Shown piece by piece: positions 1 through 5,529 of a stretch of DNA of 7,347 nucleotides. Location: assembly GCA_023457935.1 (NCBI GenBank), contig JAEXBA010000078.1, positions 1 through 7,347 on the forward strand, written 5' to 3'. The stretch's first letter is position 1; each line of letters begins with the position of its first letter. The notes below the pieces were generated by a model. That model was not told where the DNA came from. It searched no databases and worked only from the letters and a program-made list of their open reading frames with translations. The stretch is from Bacteroidota bacterium. Its GTDB lineage: Bacteria; Bacteroidota; Bacteroidia; Flavobacteriales; Weeksellaceae. The position numbers and the translations under genes were made by a program.

Positions 1-123
1 AGATTATCTAATAATATTAATTGGGTTTTGTTTGGTTGTAAAATTTCATAAATTGCTAATAATCTGTTTTTTAATTATTTATTGGGATTTATTGTGTTAT
101 AAAGATACTTCCGTCTTCGCTAC

Positions 124-156
124 AAAATCCCAAAGCTTTTGCTTTGGGATTTTTTT
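124..156 (+). terminator. Intrinsic terminator, rightward (possibly bidirectional)
   Basis: A perfect stem, ATCCCAAAGC (127-136) with GCTTTGGGAT (141-150), encloses a TTTT loop. A/T pairs extend it outward to about 124/153, and seven T follow on the plus strand (150-156). This is a strong factor-independent terminator for a plus-strand gene ending left of the window. Read leftward, the stem is followed by only four T, so it may also stop the DUF3810 operon, which has no better leftward terminator in view. The bidirectional role is inferred. Confidence 0.85.
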
Positions 157-240
157 ATTTCCAAATCGGAAAATATGGTGCAATCGGGTACGCTGTTTGT
201 CGTATTTGTGAAATTTAACACAAAAAGAGTTCGGTTTTTT

Positions 241-270
241 TTGCAAAATCAAATTTATGTCTTACTTTTA
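241..270 (+). promoter_or_regulatory. Candidate Bacteroidetes-type promoter, rightward
   Basis: TTG at 241-243, at the end of a T-rich run, is followed after 19 bp by TACTTTTA at 263-270. The second element differs from the -7 consensus TAnnTTTG only at its last base, and the spacing suits the Bacteroidetes -33/-7 pair. Transcription would start near 275-277 and run antisense into the 3' end of the DUF3810 gene. No protein gene of convincing quality lies downstream on this strand, so the likely product is a short RNA. Matches like this can arise by chance in AT-rich DNA. Confidence 0.35.
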
Positions 271-1413
271 CGAAGCTTTTGACAGCGTTCTAGCTACAAA
301 GGCAATAAATTTTTTTTCATCATTTGTGTTTTTAGAATCGTGTTGTGAAACACGATTCTTTTTTTGTGCCTCATACCGAAGCATCAAATCCACAAAATAA
401 GAGTAGGTAATACTGCCTTCCTGTTGGTTGGATTTCAGAAAAAGATCATTTGTAACTGCAAAAAAAGCATCTGCCAGTCCGGAATGCCTTACCGCAAAAT
501 TTCTTTCATAAAGGCGGTCACGTCTCATTCCTTCTGAGTATTGCTGTAAAATATTCTCAACAAAAGCCGGATCGGTTTCCTGTATGGCATGAAGCAGACT
601 TCGGAGTGCATAATATCTTGTGCTGTAGCGCAGTTCTTTATTTTCAGAGTCTTTTCCAATGAGGTACGCAATAAAGCTGGCTTCCTGTTCCCGCGCAAAA
701 CCCATTTGGTGAGCGCTTTCATGGGCCAAAGTAAAAGGAATTGAGGTTGAAGGTAAATACTGGTTGTACTGAGCTTCAGCTGTAAAAGGGTTGTAGTAAC
801 CGGATATTCCGGTATAGCTCATGGCTCTGTTCCAAAGCGCCGGCTTGAACGAATGAACTCCTGAACCGGTTTTATCCGAAATTTGCCCTGGTAATCTGTT
901 TTGGTTCTGCAAAATTTCAGATTCTATCGCAGACCGGTCCCAGACTTTAAAAACTCCGTTTCGGTCTTCTTTTAGCTGTGCGCGGTCTTCCTTGCAGAGT
1001 TGCAGGTATCTTATCGCAGTTTCTTTCGCAAAATCGAGCGTGGGCTCCGTTGAAGGCAGTTTTTCAATCAGTGGATTCTGAAAATAAAGCATTCCCCAGA
1101 ACAGTTGATATAAGAAATAAAACACGTTGAGTAGTATGAGCAATGCTGTGAGAAATTTCTTTCTGTTCTTCTTCCTGATGATGTTCCAGAGCAGATAAAC
1201 AATTACTACAATTAAAAGTAGGTAGAATACATCACCAGCGGAAAAACCGAATTCCGAGAATATTTTCTGATGAACGCTTTTCTGTCTTTCAAAGAAAGCT
1301 TCAAATGCTCTTACCGCAGCACCGGTTTTCGACAGCAGAAAGAATAAAATAAATTGGGCAAGTAAAATACCCGCCCAAAATATGTTTTTATGAATTTTTG
1401 GCTTAATGGCCAC
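268..1413 (-). CDS. DUF3810 family membrane-anchored putative zinc metallopeptidase
   Basis: A 381-aa protein of the uncharacterised Bacteroidetes DUF3810 type. Three membrane segments are visible near residues 11-29, 61-80 and 87-110. The loop between the last two is very basic (RKKNRKK, 80-86). With the positive N-terminus, this places the large C-terminal domain in the periplasm by the positive-inside rule. That domain carries HESAH (231-235) followed by GFAREQEASF, with E244 as likely third ligand: a gluzincin-like HExxH...E zinc site. Substrate and role are unknown. The start is GTG (1413-1411), overlapping the transporter stop by 11 bp; no in-frame ATG occurs until residue 108, so translational coupling is likely. 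It is the last gene of the leftward operon. The tail after about residue 350 is polar, looks unconserved, and is encoded across a perfect hairpin (334-359). Family assignment is firm; peptidase activity is inferred from the motif. Confidence 0.88.
   Translation of the reverse strand: MAIKPKIHKNIFWAGILLAQFILFFLLSKTGAAVRAFEAFFERQKSVHQKIFSEFGFSAGDVFYLLLIVVIVYLLWNIIRKKNRKKFLTALLILLNVFYFLYQLFWGMLYFQNPLIEKLPSTEPTLDFAKETAIRYLQLCKEDRAQLKEDRNGVFKVWDRSAIESEILQNQNRLPGQISDKTGSGVHSFKPALWNRAMSYTGISGYYNPFTAEAQYNQYLPSTSIPFTLAHESAHQMGFAREQEASFIAYLIGKDSENKELRYSTRYYALRSLLHAIQETDPAFVENILQQYSEGMRRDRLYERNFAVRHSGLADAFFAVTNDLFLKSNQQEGSITYSYFVDLMLRYEAQKKNRVSQHDSKNTNDEKKFIAFVARTLSKAS
276..366 (+). ncRNA. Putative ~90-nt RNA antisense to the DUF3810 3' end
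   Basis: The span runs from the predicted start of the promoter-like pair at 241-270 to the T-run after the hairpin at 334-359. It contains no ATG on the plus strand, has an 8-T tract at 310-317, and ends in an 11-bp stem with a GTGA (GNRA-type) loop. Its whole length is complementary to the last ~33 codons of the DUF3810 gene on the other strand, so it could affect that mRNA's 3' end, or act elsewhere in trans. This is inference from promoter and terminator patterns alone. I recognise no known RNA family. Confidence 0.25.
334..365 (+). terminator. Hairpin plus T-run inside the DUF3810 coding tail, rightward
   Basis: AGAATCGTGTT (334-344) pairs perfectly with AACACGATTCT (349-359) around the loop GTGA. 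Seven T follow (359-365). The polarity suits termination of plus-strand transcription only, because the minus strand shows A, not T, after the stem. It lies wholly within the C-terminal codons of the oppositely oriented DUF3810 gene. It either ends a short antisense RNA or backs up the terminator at 124-156 against read-through from the left. Confidence 0.6.
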
Positions 1414-2851
1414 CTTCAGTTTTCATTTTATTTAGATCAATACCCTGAGATTTCAGAATGCCGGAAACGCGCACAGCATAAAAAGCCAGATATGCGAAAC
1501 AGATTACGCCAACGATGTAACTGAAATGAATATTGGTATGGTCGGCAAGGTAACCCTGCAGCCAACTTACAATTCCTCCGCCCATAATCATCATGATCAG
1601 GAAGCTTGAACCTTCGTTGGTATGTTTACCCAAACCGTTAATGGCTAAGGCAAAAATACATGGCCAAAGTGTGGAACAGAACAGACCAACACTTGTAAAG
1701 GCATACACGGAAACCATTCCTGTCGTCAGCATTCCGGTTATTAATGCGGTAATTCCGAGTAAAGAAAAAATCAGCAACATTCTCGCTGGATTTCCTTTGC
1801 TCATAATATCTGCAAAAATCATTACTAAAATAATAACACCGTAAATATAAAACGGCTTCAGGTCATGCTGTGCAATAGCATTTACGCCAAGAAATACAGC
1901 AAACGCCAAATAAGGCGCCAGGAACCGAAGAATTTTCTTTGCACCGGCAGTAACGTCAAAAGCTTCAACAGCTCCGCCCCAACGTCCGATCATCAGTGAG
2001 GCCCAGTATAAGGAAATATAAGGGGCAACATCTTTGGTATCGAATCCAAGATCTTTTTCCATGTAAGCCGGAAGGTTACTTGCCGTAGCCACTTCAACAC
2101 CTACATAAACAAAAATGGCAATCATACCCAGAAGAAGCTGAGGATACTGAAATGCTGAAGTCCGGTGATGTCCGTCAGGAGCGTCGTCCGTATTTTCGGT
2201 TACTACAGATGTGATTTTTGGCAGTTTCGAGAACTTAATAAGGATTGCAACAAGCAAAAAAGCAACACCCAAACCTAAATAAGGCAATTTTACACTTTCG
2301 ATACTTGCTTCGGTATTGGCTGCAGATGCGGAACCAAAAATTGCAAAAGACACAATTAAAGGACCTACAGTTGTTCCGAAGTTATTAATACCTCCGGCGA
2401 GCGTAAGCCGCTGAGATCCGGTTTCCTTCGGTCCCAAAGCAATCGCCAGCGGATTGGCAACAATCTGTAAAAGCGAAAATCCAAGCCCGATTACAAAAAG
2501 CCCGGTAATCATCAGTATAAAAGAGCCATTGTTGGCTGCAGGAATAAAGAATAAAGTACCGACAACCGAAATCAGAAGGCCGTAAATCAAACCGTTTTTG
2601 TAACCGATTCTGTTCACCAAATCCTGCTTCATTCCTTTTGAAATGAAAAGATAAATCAGTGATCCTACCGTATATGCAATATAAAAAGCAAGCGATACCA
2701 GTTGGCTCTGGCTCTGGGTAAGATTAAATGCCTTCTTGAACACAGGAATCAAAATATCGTTGCTGGCCGCAACAAATCCCCAGAAAAAGAATACGGTTAC
2801 CAAAGGAACAAACTGTCCCCAGTTGGTGCTGTTTGAGTTGTTATTAGACAT
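1403..2851 (-). CDS. FucP/GluP-family sugar:H+ symporter (MFS)
   Basis: A 482-aa, twelve-helix major facilitator of the fucose/glucose-galactose (FHS) family, importing a monosaccharide with protons across the inner membrane. Family marks are FFFWGFVAASNDILIP (21-36), ANPLAIALGP (132-141), LAGGINNFGTTVGP (151-164) and GSSFLIMMIMGGGIV (414-428). The hydrophilic central loop lies at about 210-235 and is rich in Asp/His. D32 corresponds to the essential first-helix Asp of E. coli FucP (D46). The Glu of FucP helix 4 (E135) is Gln here (Q129), which fits the glucose/galactose or N-acetylglucosamine branch better than fucose; this rests on my recalled alignment. The ATG start is followed by an Asn/Ser-rich leader. 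Upstream is the acyltransferase (29-bp gap), downstream DUF3810 (overlap). A sugar kinase in the divergent block suggests an amino sugar or hexose substrate, but the exact sugar is not settled. Confidence 0.9.
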   Translation of the reverse strand: MSNNNSNSTNWGQFVPLVTVFFFWGFVAASNDILIPVFKKAFNLTQSQSQLVSLAFYIAYTVGSLIYLFISKGMKQDLVNRIGYKNGLIYGLLISVVGTLFFIPAANNGSFILMITGLFVIGLGFSLLQIVANPLAIALGPKETGSQRLTLAGGINNFGTTVGPLIVSFAIFGSASAANTEASIESVKLPYLGLGVAFLLVAILIKFSKLPKITSVVTENTDDAPDGHHRTSAFQYPQLLLGMIAIFVYVGVEVATASNLPAYMEKDLGFDTKDVAPYISLYWASLMIGRWGGAVEAFDVTAGAKKILRFLAPYLAFAVFLGVNAIAQHDLKPFYIYGVIILVMIFADIMSKGNPARMLLIFSLLGITALITGMLTTGMVSVYAFTSVGLFCSTLWPCIFALAINGLGKHTNEGSSFLIMMIMGGGIVSWLQGYLADHTNIHFSYIVGVICFAYLAFYAVRVSGILKSQGIDLNKMKTEGGH

Positions 2852-2855
2852 GTCG

Positions 2856-2872
2856 GTTAAGATTAGCTTAAC
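2856..2872. promoter_or_regulatory. 17-bp palindrome in the transporter leader
   Basis: GTTAAG (2856-2861), spacer ATTAG, CTTAAC (2867-2872): perfect 6-bp arms just upstream of the transporter ATG (2851). It touches the last base of a -7-like element, so it sits where a repressor operator would block initiation. It could equally be a weak RNA hairpin or chance. No regulator gene lies in the window. Confidence 0.35.
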
Positions 2873-2879
2873 AAATATA
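2872..2879 (-). promoter_or_regulatory. Candidate -7 element of an internal promoter before the transporter
   Basis: On the minus strand this reads TATATTTG, an exact match to TAnnTTTG, 20 bases before the transporter start codon. It falls in the 29-bp gap after the acyltransferase stop. No TTG is seen at the expected -33 distance, so the promoter may be weak or activator-dependent. If real, it lets the transporter and DUF3810 be expressed apart from gtrA and the acyltransferase. Confidence 0.35.
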
Positions 2880-2880
2880 T

Positions 2881-3618
2881 TTATTTTTTGCTATCATAAT
2901 GCCCGTCGAGGACATTTTTTATTTCACGGTGGGCGGTGGTCTTCAGTTCGCTTACGCCCATTTCATGATTCAGGATACCGTTGAAGTAGATTTTCACTTT
3001 TCCCGGGTAACCTTTGGAATTGTCAAAGGGAAACATTTCCTTCAGACCGGCAAAGGTGAAAACTGCTAACGGCGACTGATGTTTGGAAGATAAAGTAAAT
3101 GCGCCGTCTTTAAAACTGTCAAGCACCACCGAAGTGTCATCAGGAACTCCACCTTCAGGAAAAATAACAATGCTGTCGCCTTCCTCCATCCTGTCGGCAC
3201 AGCGTCTGTAAACTTCAGCGCGGCTTCTCGCAGAACCGCGGTCCACCATCACGCAGACTCTCTTATAGATTGTTCCGAAAATGGGAATCTTCGCCAGCTC
3301 TTTTTTACCCACGTAACACAGCGGATGATGAGGAAAAAGTATGCAGGGAAGAAAAACATCCATAATGGAAGTATGGTTGGCAATGATGACATACTGTTTG
3401 TCTTTTCTGATTATATCATTGCTGAGGTTGATGCGCTCGTAACGGAAACCCATGCCGTGGAACATTCCCAGACACCAGATTCTTATGAACTTGTAGGCGT
3501 ATTTGTAATGTTCTTTTCTGAAAGAAAGCAGGTAAACAGGAATACCGAGAATAAGAGTCAGAACTGCTCCAAGCAGAATCATCCAGCCCCGCCAAAGGTA
3601 ATTAAGGATTTTCGACAT
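2881..3618 (-). CDS. PlsC-family 1-acyl-sn-glycerol-3-phosphate acyltransferase
   Basis: A 245-aa membrane-bound acyltransferase of the LPLAT/PlsC superfamily. It is expected to acylate lysophosphatidic acid to phosphatidic acid, or a related lysolipid, at the inner face of the cytoplasmic membrane. A hydrophobic segment at about 11-32 anchors it. Motif I is NHTSIMD (81-87), with H82 and D87 as the catalytic HX4D pair. Motif II lies around VMVDRGSARSR (123-133). Motif III is FPEGG (153-157), where the usual Thr after FPEG is Gly. A motif IV-like SPLAV (182-186) follows. Length is normal for the family and the ATG start fits the hydrophobic N-terminus. It sits second in the operon, 35 bp after gtrA and 29 bp before the transporter. 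Related enzymes acylate other lipids, such as amino-acid lipids, so the acceptor is uncertain. Confidence 0.88.
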   Translation of the reverse strand: MSKILNYLWRGWMILLGAVLTLILGIPVYLLSFRKEHYKYAYKFIRIWCLGMFHGMGFRYERINLSNDIIRKDKQYVIIANHTSIMDVFLPCILFPHHPLCYVGKKELAKIPIFGTIYKRVCVMVDRGSARSRAEVYRRCADRMEEGDSIVIFPEGGVPDDTSVVLDSFKDGAFTLSSKHQSPLAVFTFAGLKEMFPFDNSKGYPGKVKIYFNGILNHEMGVSELKTTAHREIKNVLDGHYDSKK

Positions 3619-3653
3619 TATATCAATTCAAGTCTGATTGGCTAAAATAGGAA

Positions 3654-4112
3654 TTATCCGTTGAAAATGATCTTTTTTTTCACCGTGTAGTTAATCATCG
3701 AAACCAGTAGGATGGCCGCAATTTTAGAAATCATTTCCGGACTGAAAGTAAAAAGCCTCACATCAAAATTATCCTTGAATACATACGAATAGAAAATCTG
3801 GAAGAAAAACAGACTCAGCAGTGTCGTGATGAAGGAAATCGTCATGAAATACGCGAACTCTCTTCTTTTTGAATGCTTGCCGCGCTCAAAAACAAACCAG
3901 ATACTCAGGTAATAATTGAAAATAATGGCAATTGTCGTTGAAAATATGTTACTGAATGGGTAGTGTATACCCAGGAAATTCTTTTCAGCTTCAAAGAAGT
4001 CCGGTATAATTACACTAAGGATTTTGAAAGCCCCAATCTCCACCACTGCACTTAAAGCTCCGGCAATAACAAAGAAGATAATTTGCTTTTGCTTCCGCAG
4101 CAGTTTCTTCAT
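3654..4112 (-). CDS. GtrA family membrane protein
   Basis: A 152-aa protein with four predicted membrane helices (about 11-36, 53-75, 86-110, 127-142) and the paired GtrA-family signatures. These are FNYYLSIWFVF (65-75) ending helix 2 and a matching INYTVKKKIIF (140-150) at the C-terminus. GtrA proteins are thought to move or help flip polyprenyl-linked sugars across the inner membrane for decoration of surface polysaccharides. The usual partner glycosyltransferase is not in this window, so the role here is open. It is the first gene of the leftward operon, with ATG at 4112-4110. A perfect -7 element lies 17 bases upstream, and a small palindrome covers the start codon. Confidence 0.87.
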   Translation of the reverse strand: MKKLLRKQKQIIFFVIAGALSAVVEIGAFKILSVIIPDFFEAEKNFLGIHYPFSNIFSTTIAIIFNYYLSIWFVFERGKHSKRREFAYFMTISFITTLLSLFFFQIFYSYVFKDNFDVRLFTFSPEMISKIAAILLVSMINYTVKKKIIFNG

Positions 4113-4125
4113 AATCAGTATTATG
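4110..4125. promoter_or_regulatory. Palindrome covering the gtrA start codon
   Basis: CATAAT (4110-4115), spacer CAGT, ATTATG (4120-4125): a perfect inverted repeat whose left arm contains the gtrA start codon on the minus strand. As DNA it could be an operator just downstream of the -7 element at 4129-4136. As RNA it could fold over the AUG, though the predicted transcript start (about 4123) would trim one arm. AT-rich and short, so chance is possible. Confidence 0.3.
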
Positions 4126-4128
4126 ATG

Positions 4129-4160
4129 CAAATTTATAATTATTGTTAAAGAATATAAAA
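4129..4160 (-). promoter_or_regulatory. Candidate promoter of the gtrA-plsC-transporter-DUF3810 operon
   Basis: The minus strand reads TAAATTTG at 4136-4129, an exact match to the Bacteroidetes -7 element TAnnTTTG. About 19-20 bp upstream is a T-tract (GTTTTTA, complement of roughly 4156-4162) where TTTG is expected, so the -33 element is imperfect. The surrounding DNA is very AT-rich. Transcription would start near 4123, leaving a leader of only about 10 nt before the gtrA ATG. Confidence 0.45.
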
Positions 4161-4325
4161 ACTTTTAAAAATTATTTTGCTGTGTCGAAATAATTTATAA
4201 TTTTATATCTCCAAACGAGAATATTACCTGATAATTTTTTCATTTTCAATGTTTTGCGAAAATGATTTTTTGTCTTGAAGAGCTACTTTACGCGTATTAA
4301 GAAAACAATTTTTTAAGACAAAACT

Positions 4326-4580
4326 ATGACACCGAAAAGAACTTACAGAAAATTTAAAGGGCAGCAGAATAAGATTGAAAGTCTTGAAAAAAGCAGTACA
4401 AGATTCAAGCGCATTTATTCTGAGTACGAAAATATGTCCGAAGAACTCTGGAATCTTGAGAATTCTGAAGGTGAACCGGTTCCGGACGATTTTCTGAATG
4501 CCATTCAGCTGCAGACGGCCTATCTTGAAGAAGAAATTGAAGACTGGCTGTTCGACAGTGACCATGAAAACGTGGAGTAG
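4326..4580 (+). CDS. Small charged protein of unknown function (84 aa)
   Basis: I do not recognise a named family. The 84-residue protein has a basic N-terminal third (MTPKRTYRKFKGQQNK) and a strongly acidic C-terminal half (for example LEEEIEDWLFDSDHE near the end), with no signal peptide or membrane segment. Residues about 15-45 and 57-76 look helical and amphipathic, possibly coiled coil, broken by a turn at EGEPVPDD (48-55). It is probably a soluble cytoplasmic protein that binds a partner through charge. The codon use matches the neighbouring genes, the ATG is preceded by an A-rich stretch without Shine-Dalgarno, and the next gene follows after 63 bp on the same strand. A 113-aa frame on the opposite strand (4224-4565) is rejected as a shadow. 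The coding call is good; function is unknown. Confidence 0.72.
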   Translation: MTPKRTYRKFKGQQNKIESLEKSSTRFKRIYSEYENMSEELWNLENSEGEPVPDDFLNAIQLQTAYLEEEIEDWLFDSDHENVE

Positions 4581-4615
4581 TACTGATGTTTTAACTTAAA
4601 ATTAAATTTAATTCA

Positions 4616-4623
4616 TATTTTAG
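4616..4623 (+). promoter_or_regulatory. Possible -7 element before the sugar kinase
   Basis: TATTTTAG differs from TAnnTTTG at one position and lies 20 bases before the kinase ATG, within the AT-rich 63-bp gap. No TTG is found at -33; only GTTTTAAC (4588-4595) lies in that area. The same gap has TTTTAAC (4589-4595) and GTTAAAA (4636-4642) as a distant inverted pair. The kinase may instead be co-transcribed with the small gene upstream. Confidence 0.2.
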
Positions 4624-4643
4624 CACACTTAAACTGTTAAAAT

Positions 4644-5498
4644 ATGGTAGCAATTGTAGACGGTGGCTCCACCAAATGCGATTGGGTAATCCTGGATAAA
4701 TTCGGAAAAATTTTCCTGAAAACAGAAACCATCGGTTTCAATCCGAATATTATTTCCCCCGAACTTATTGTTCCCGAAATTGAGAAAAATGCCAGTCTTA
4801 CATCGATAAAAGATTCGATGGGACGCGTGTTTTTTTACGGCTCCGGCTGTGGTGTTGCCGAAAATCAGGCGGTTGTTCACAAAGAACTTACGAAGGTTTT
4901 CAGTAAAGCCGATATCAGGGTAAAAGAAGATCTTACAGCTGCGGCTTACTCGGCCTACCACGGCAAACCTGCAATTGTCTGTATTCTGGGAACCGGTTCC
5001 AATTCCTGTTTTTTTGACGGAAATGAAATCAGAAGAGAACTTCCTTCTCTCGGTTTTCTTATTGGTGACGAGGGAAGCGGCAGTGCGATCGGGAAAAGTC
5101 TGCTCCGAAGGTATTTTATGAAGAAACTTCCGGAAGATCTGCATCAGCATTTTGTGGAAAAATACAACCTTGGAATTGATGAAGCCATCAAAAACATGTA
5201 TCACAATCCGCGTGCAAATGCCTACTTAGCCGATTTTAACAAATTTGTGGTTGAACATAAAAACCATCCTTACTTTCAGAATATGGTTTTCGATGAAATG
5301 AAAAATTTCTTCGATTACCAGGTTTTGCCGTACAAAGAAGCAAAGGAAGCCGAAATCAATTTCATCGGGTCCATAGCTTTCTATTATGAAGATATTCTTC
5401 GTGCTGCAGCGGCCGAAATGAATCTTCACGTAGGAACAATCGTTCAGAAACCCATTGAAAGTCTGGTAGATTATCATATAAAATACATTCTCAACTAG
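4644..5498 (+). CDS. BadF/BadG/BcrA/BcrD ATPase family sugar kinase, probable N-acetylglucosamine kinase
   Basis: A 284-aa cytoplasmic kinase of the ASKHA (actin/hexokinase) fold. The family includes N-acetylglucosamine kinase, which makes GlcNAc-6-phosphate from GlcNAc and ATP. The phosphate-1 loop DGGSTKCDW is at 6-14, a GFNP sugar-side motif at 31-34, and the probable catalytic Asp at D96 in KEDLTAA. The phosphate-2 loop GTGSNS is at 116-121, the conserved LGFLIGDEGSGS at 136-147, and an adenosine-side IGSIAFYYEDIL at 241-252. Length is typical for the compact bacterial members. The ATG start puts the first glycine loop at the usual distance from the N-terminus. It follows the small unknown gene by 63 bp and precedes malic enzyme by 31 bp, so co-transcription is plausible. 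The sugar is inferred: glucosamine or another hexose derivative, or a muropeptide-derived sugar, cannot be excluded. The activator-type BadF ATPases carry Fe-S cysteines not seen here. Confidence 0.85.
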   Translation: MVAIVDGGSTKCDWVILDKFGKIFLKTETIGFNPNIISPELIVPEIEKNASLTSIKDSMGRVFFYGSGCGVAENQAVVHKELTKVFSKADIRVKEDLTAAAYSAYHGKPAIVCILGTGSNSCFFDGNEIRRELPSLGFLIGDEGSGSAIGKSLLRRYFMKKLPEDLHQHFVEKYNLGIDEAIKNMYHNPRANAYLADFNKFVVEHKNHPYFQNMVFDEMKNFFDYQVLPYKEAKEAEINFIGSIAFYYEDILRAAAAEMNLHVGTIVQKPIESLVDYHIKYILN

Positions 5499-5529
5499 GA
5501 GAAATCCTGTTGCAAAAATCAAAATATTT

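Noticed and set aside
2..211. Open plus-strand frame from the window edge (69 codons, hydrophobic), possibly the end of an upstream gene
   Set aside because: It runs straight through the strong terminator at 124-156, has no ATG, and its hydrophobic look follows from AT-rich bases. A real upstream gene more likely ends before the window or before the hairpin.
250..257. TAAATTTG on the minus strand as a -7 element for a leftward promoter
   Set aside because: No -33 element lies at suitable distance, and no leftward gene is visible between it and the window edge.
257..400. Plus-strand ORF of 47 codons starting ATG TCT TAC, antisense to the DUF3810 tail
   Set aside because: It crosses the hairpin and T-run at 334-365, its ATG lies upstream of the predicted transcript start, and its sequence is Phe/Cys-rich without recognisable features.
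5497..5501. AGGAG as a ribosome binding site for malic enzyme
   Set aside because: It lies 28 bases before the ATG, overlaps the kinase stop, and this phylum rarely depends on Shine-Dalgarno pairing.
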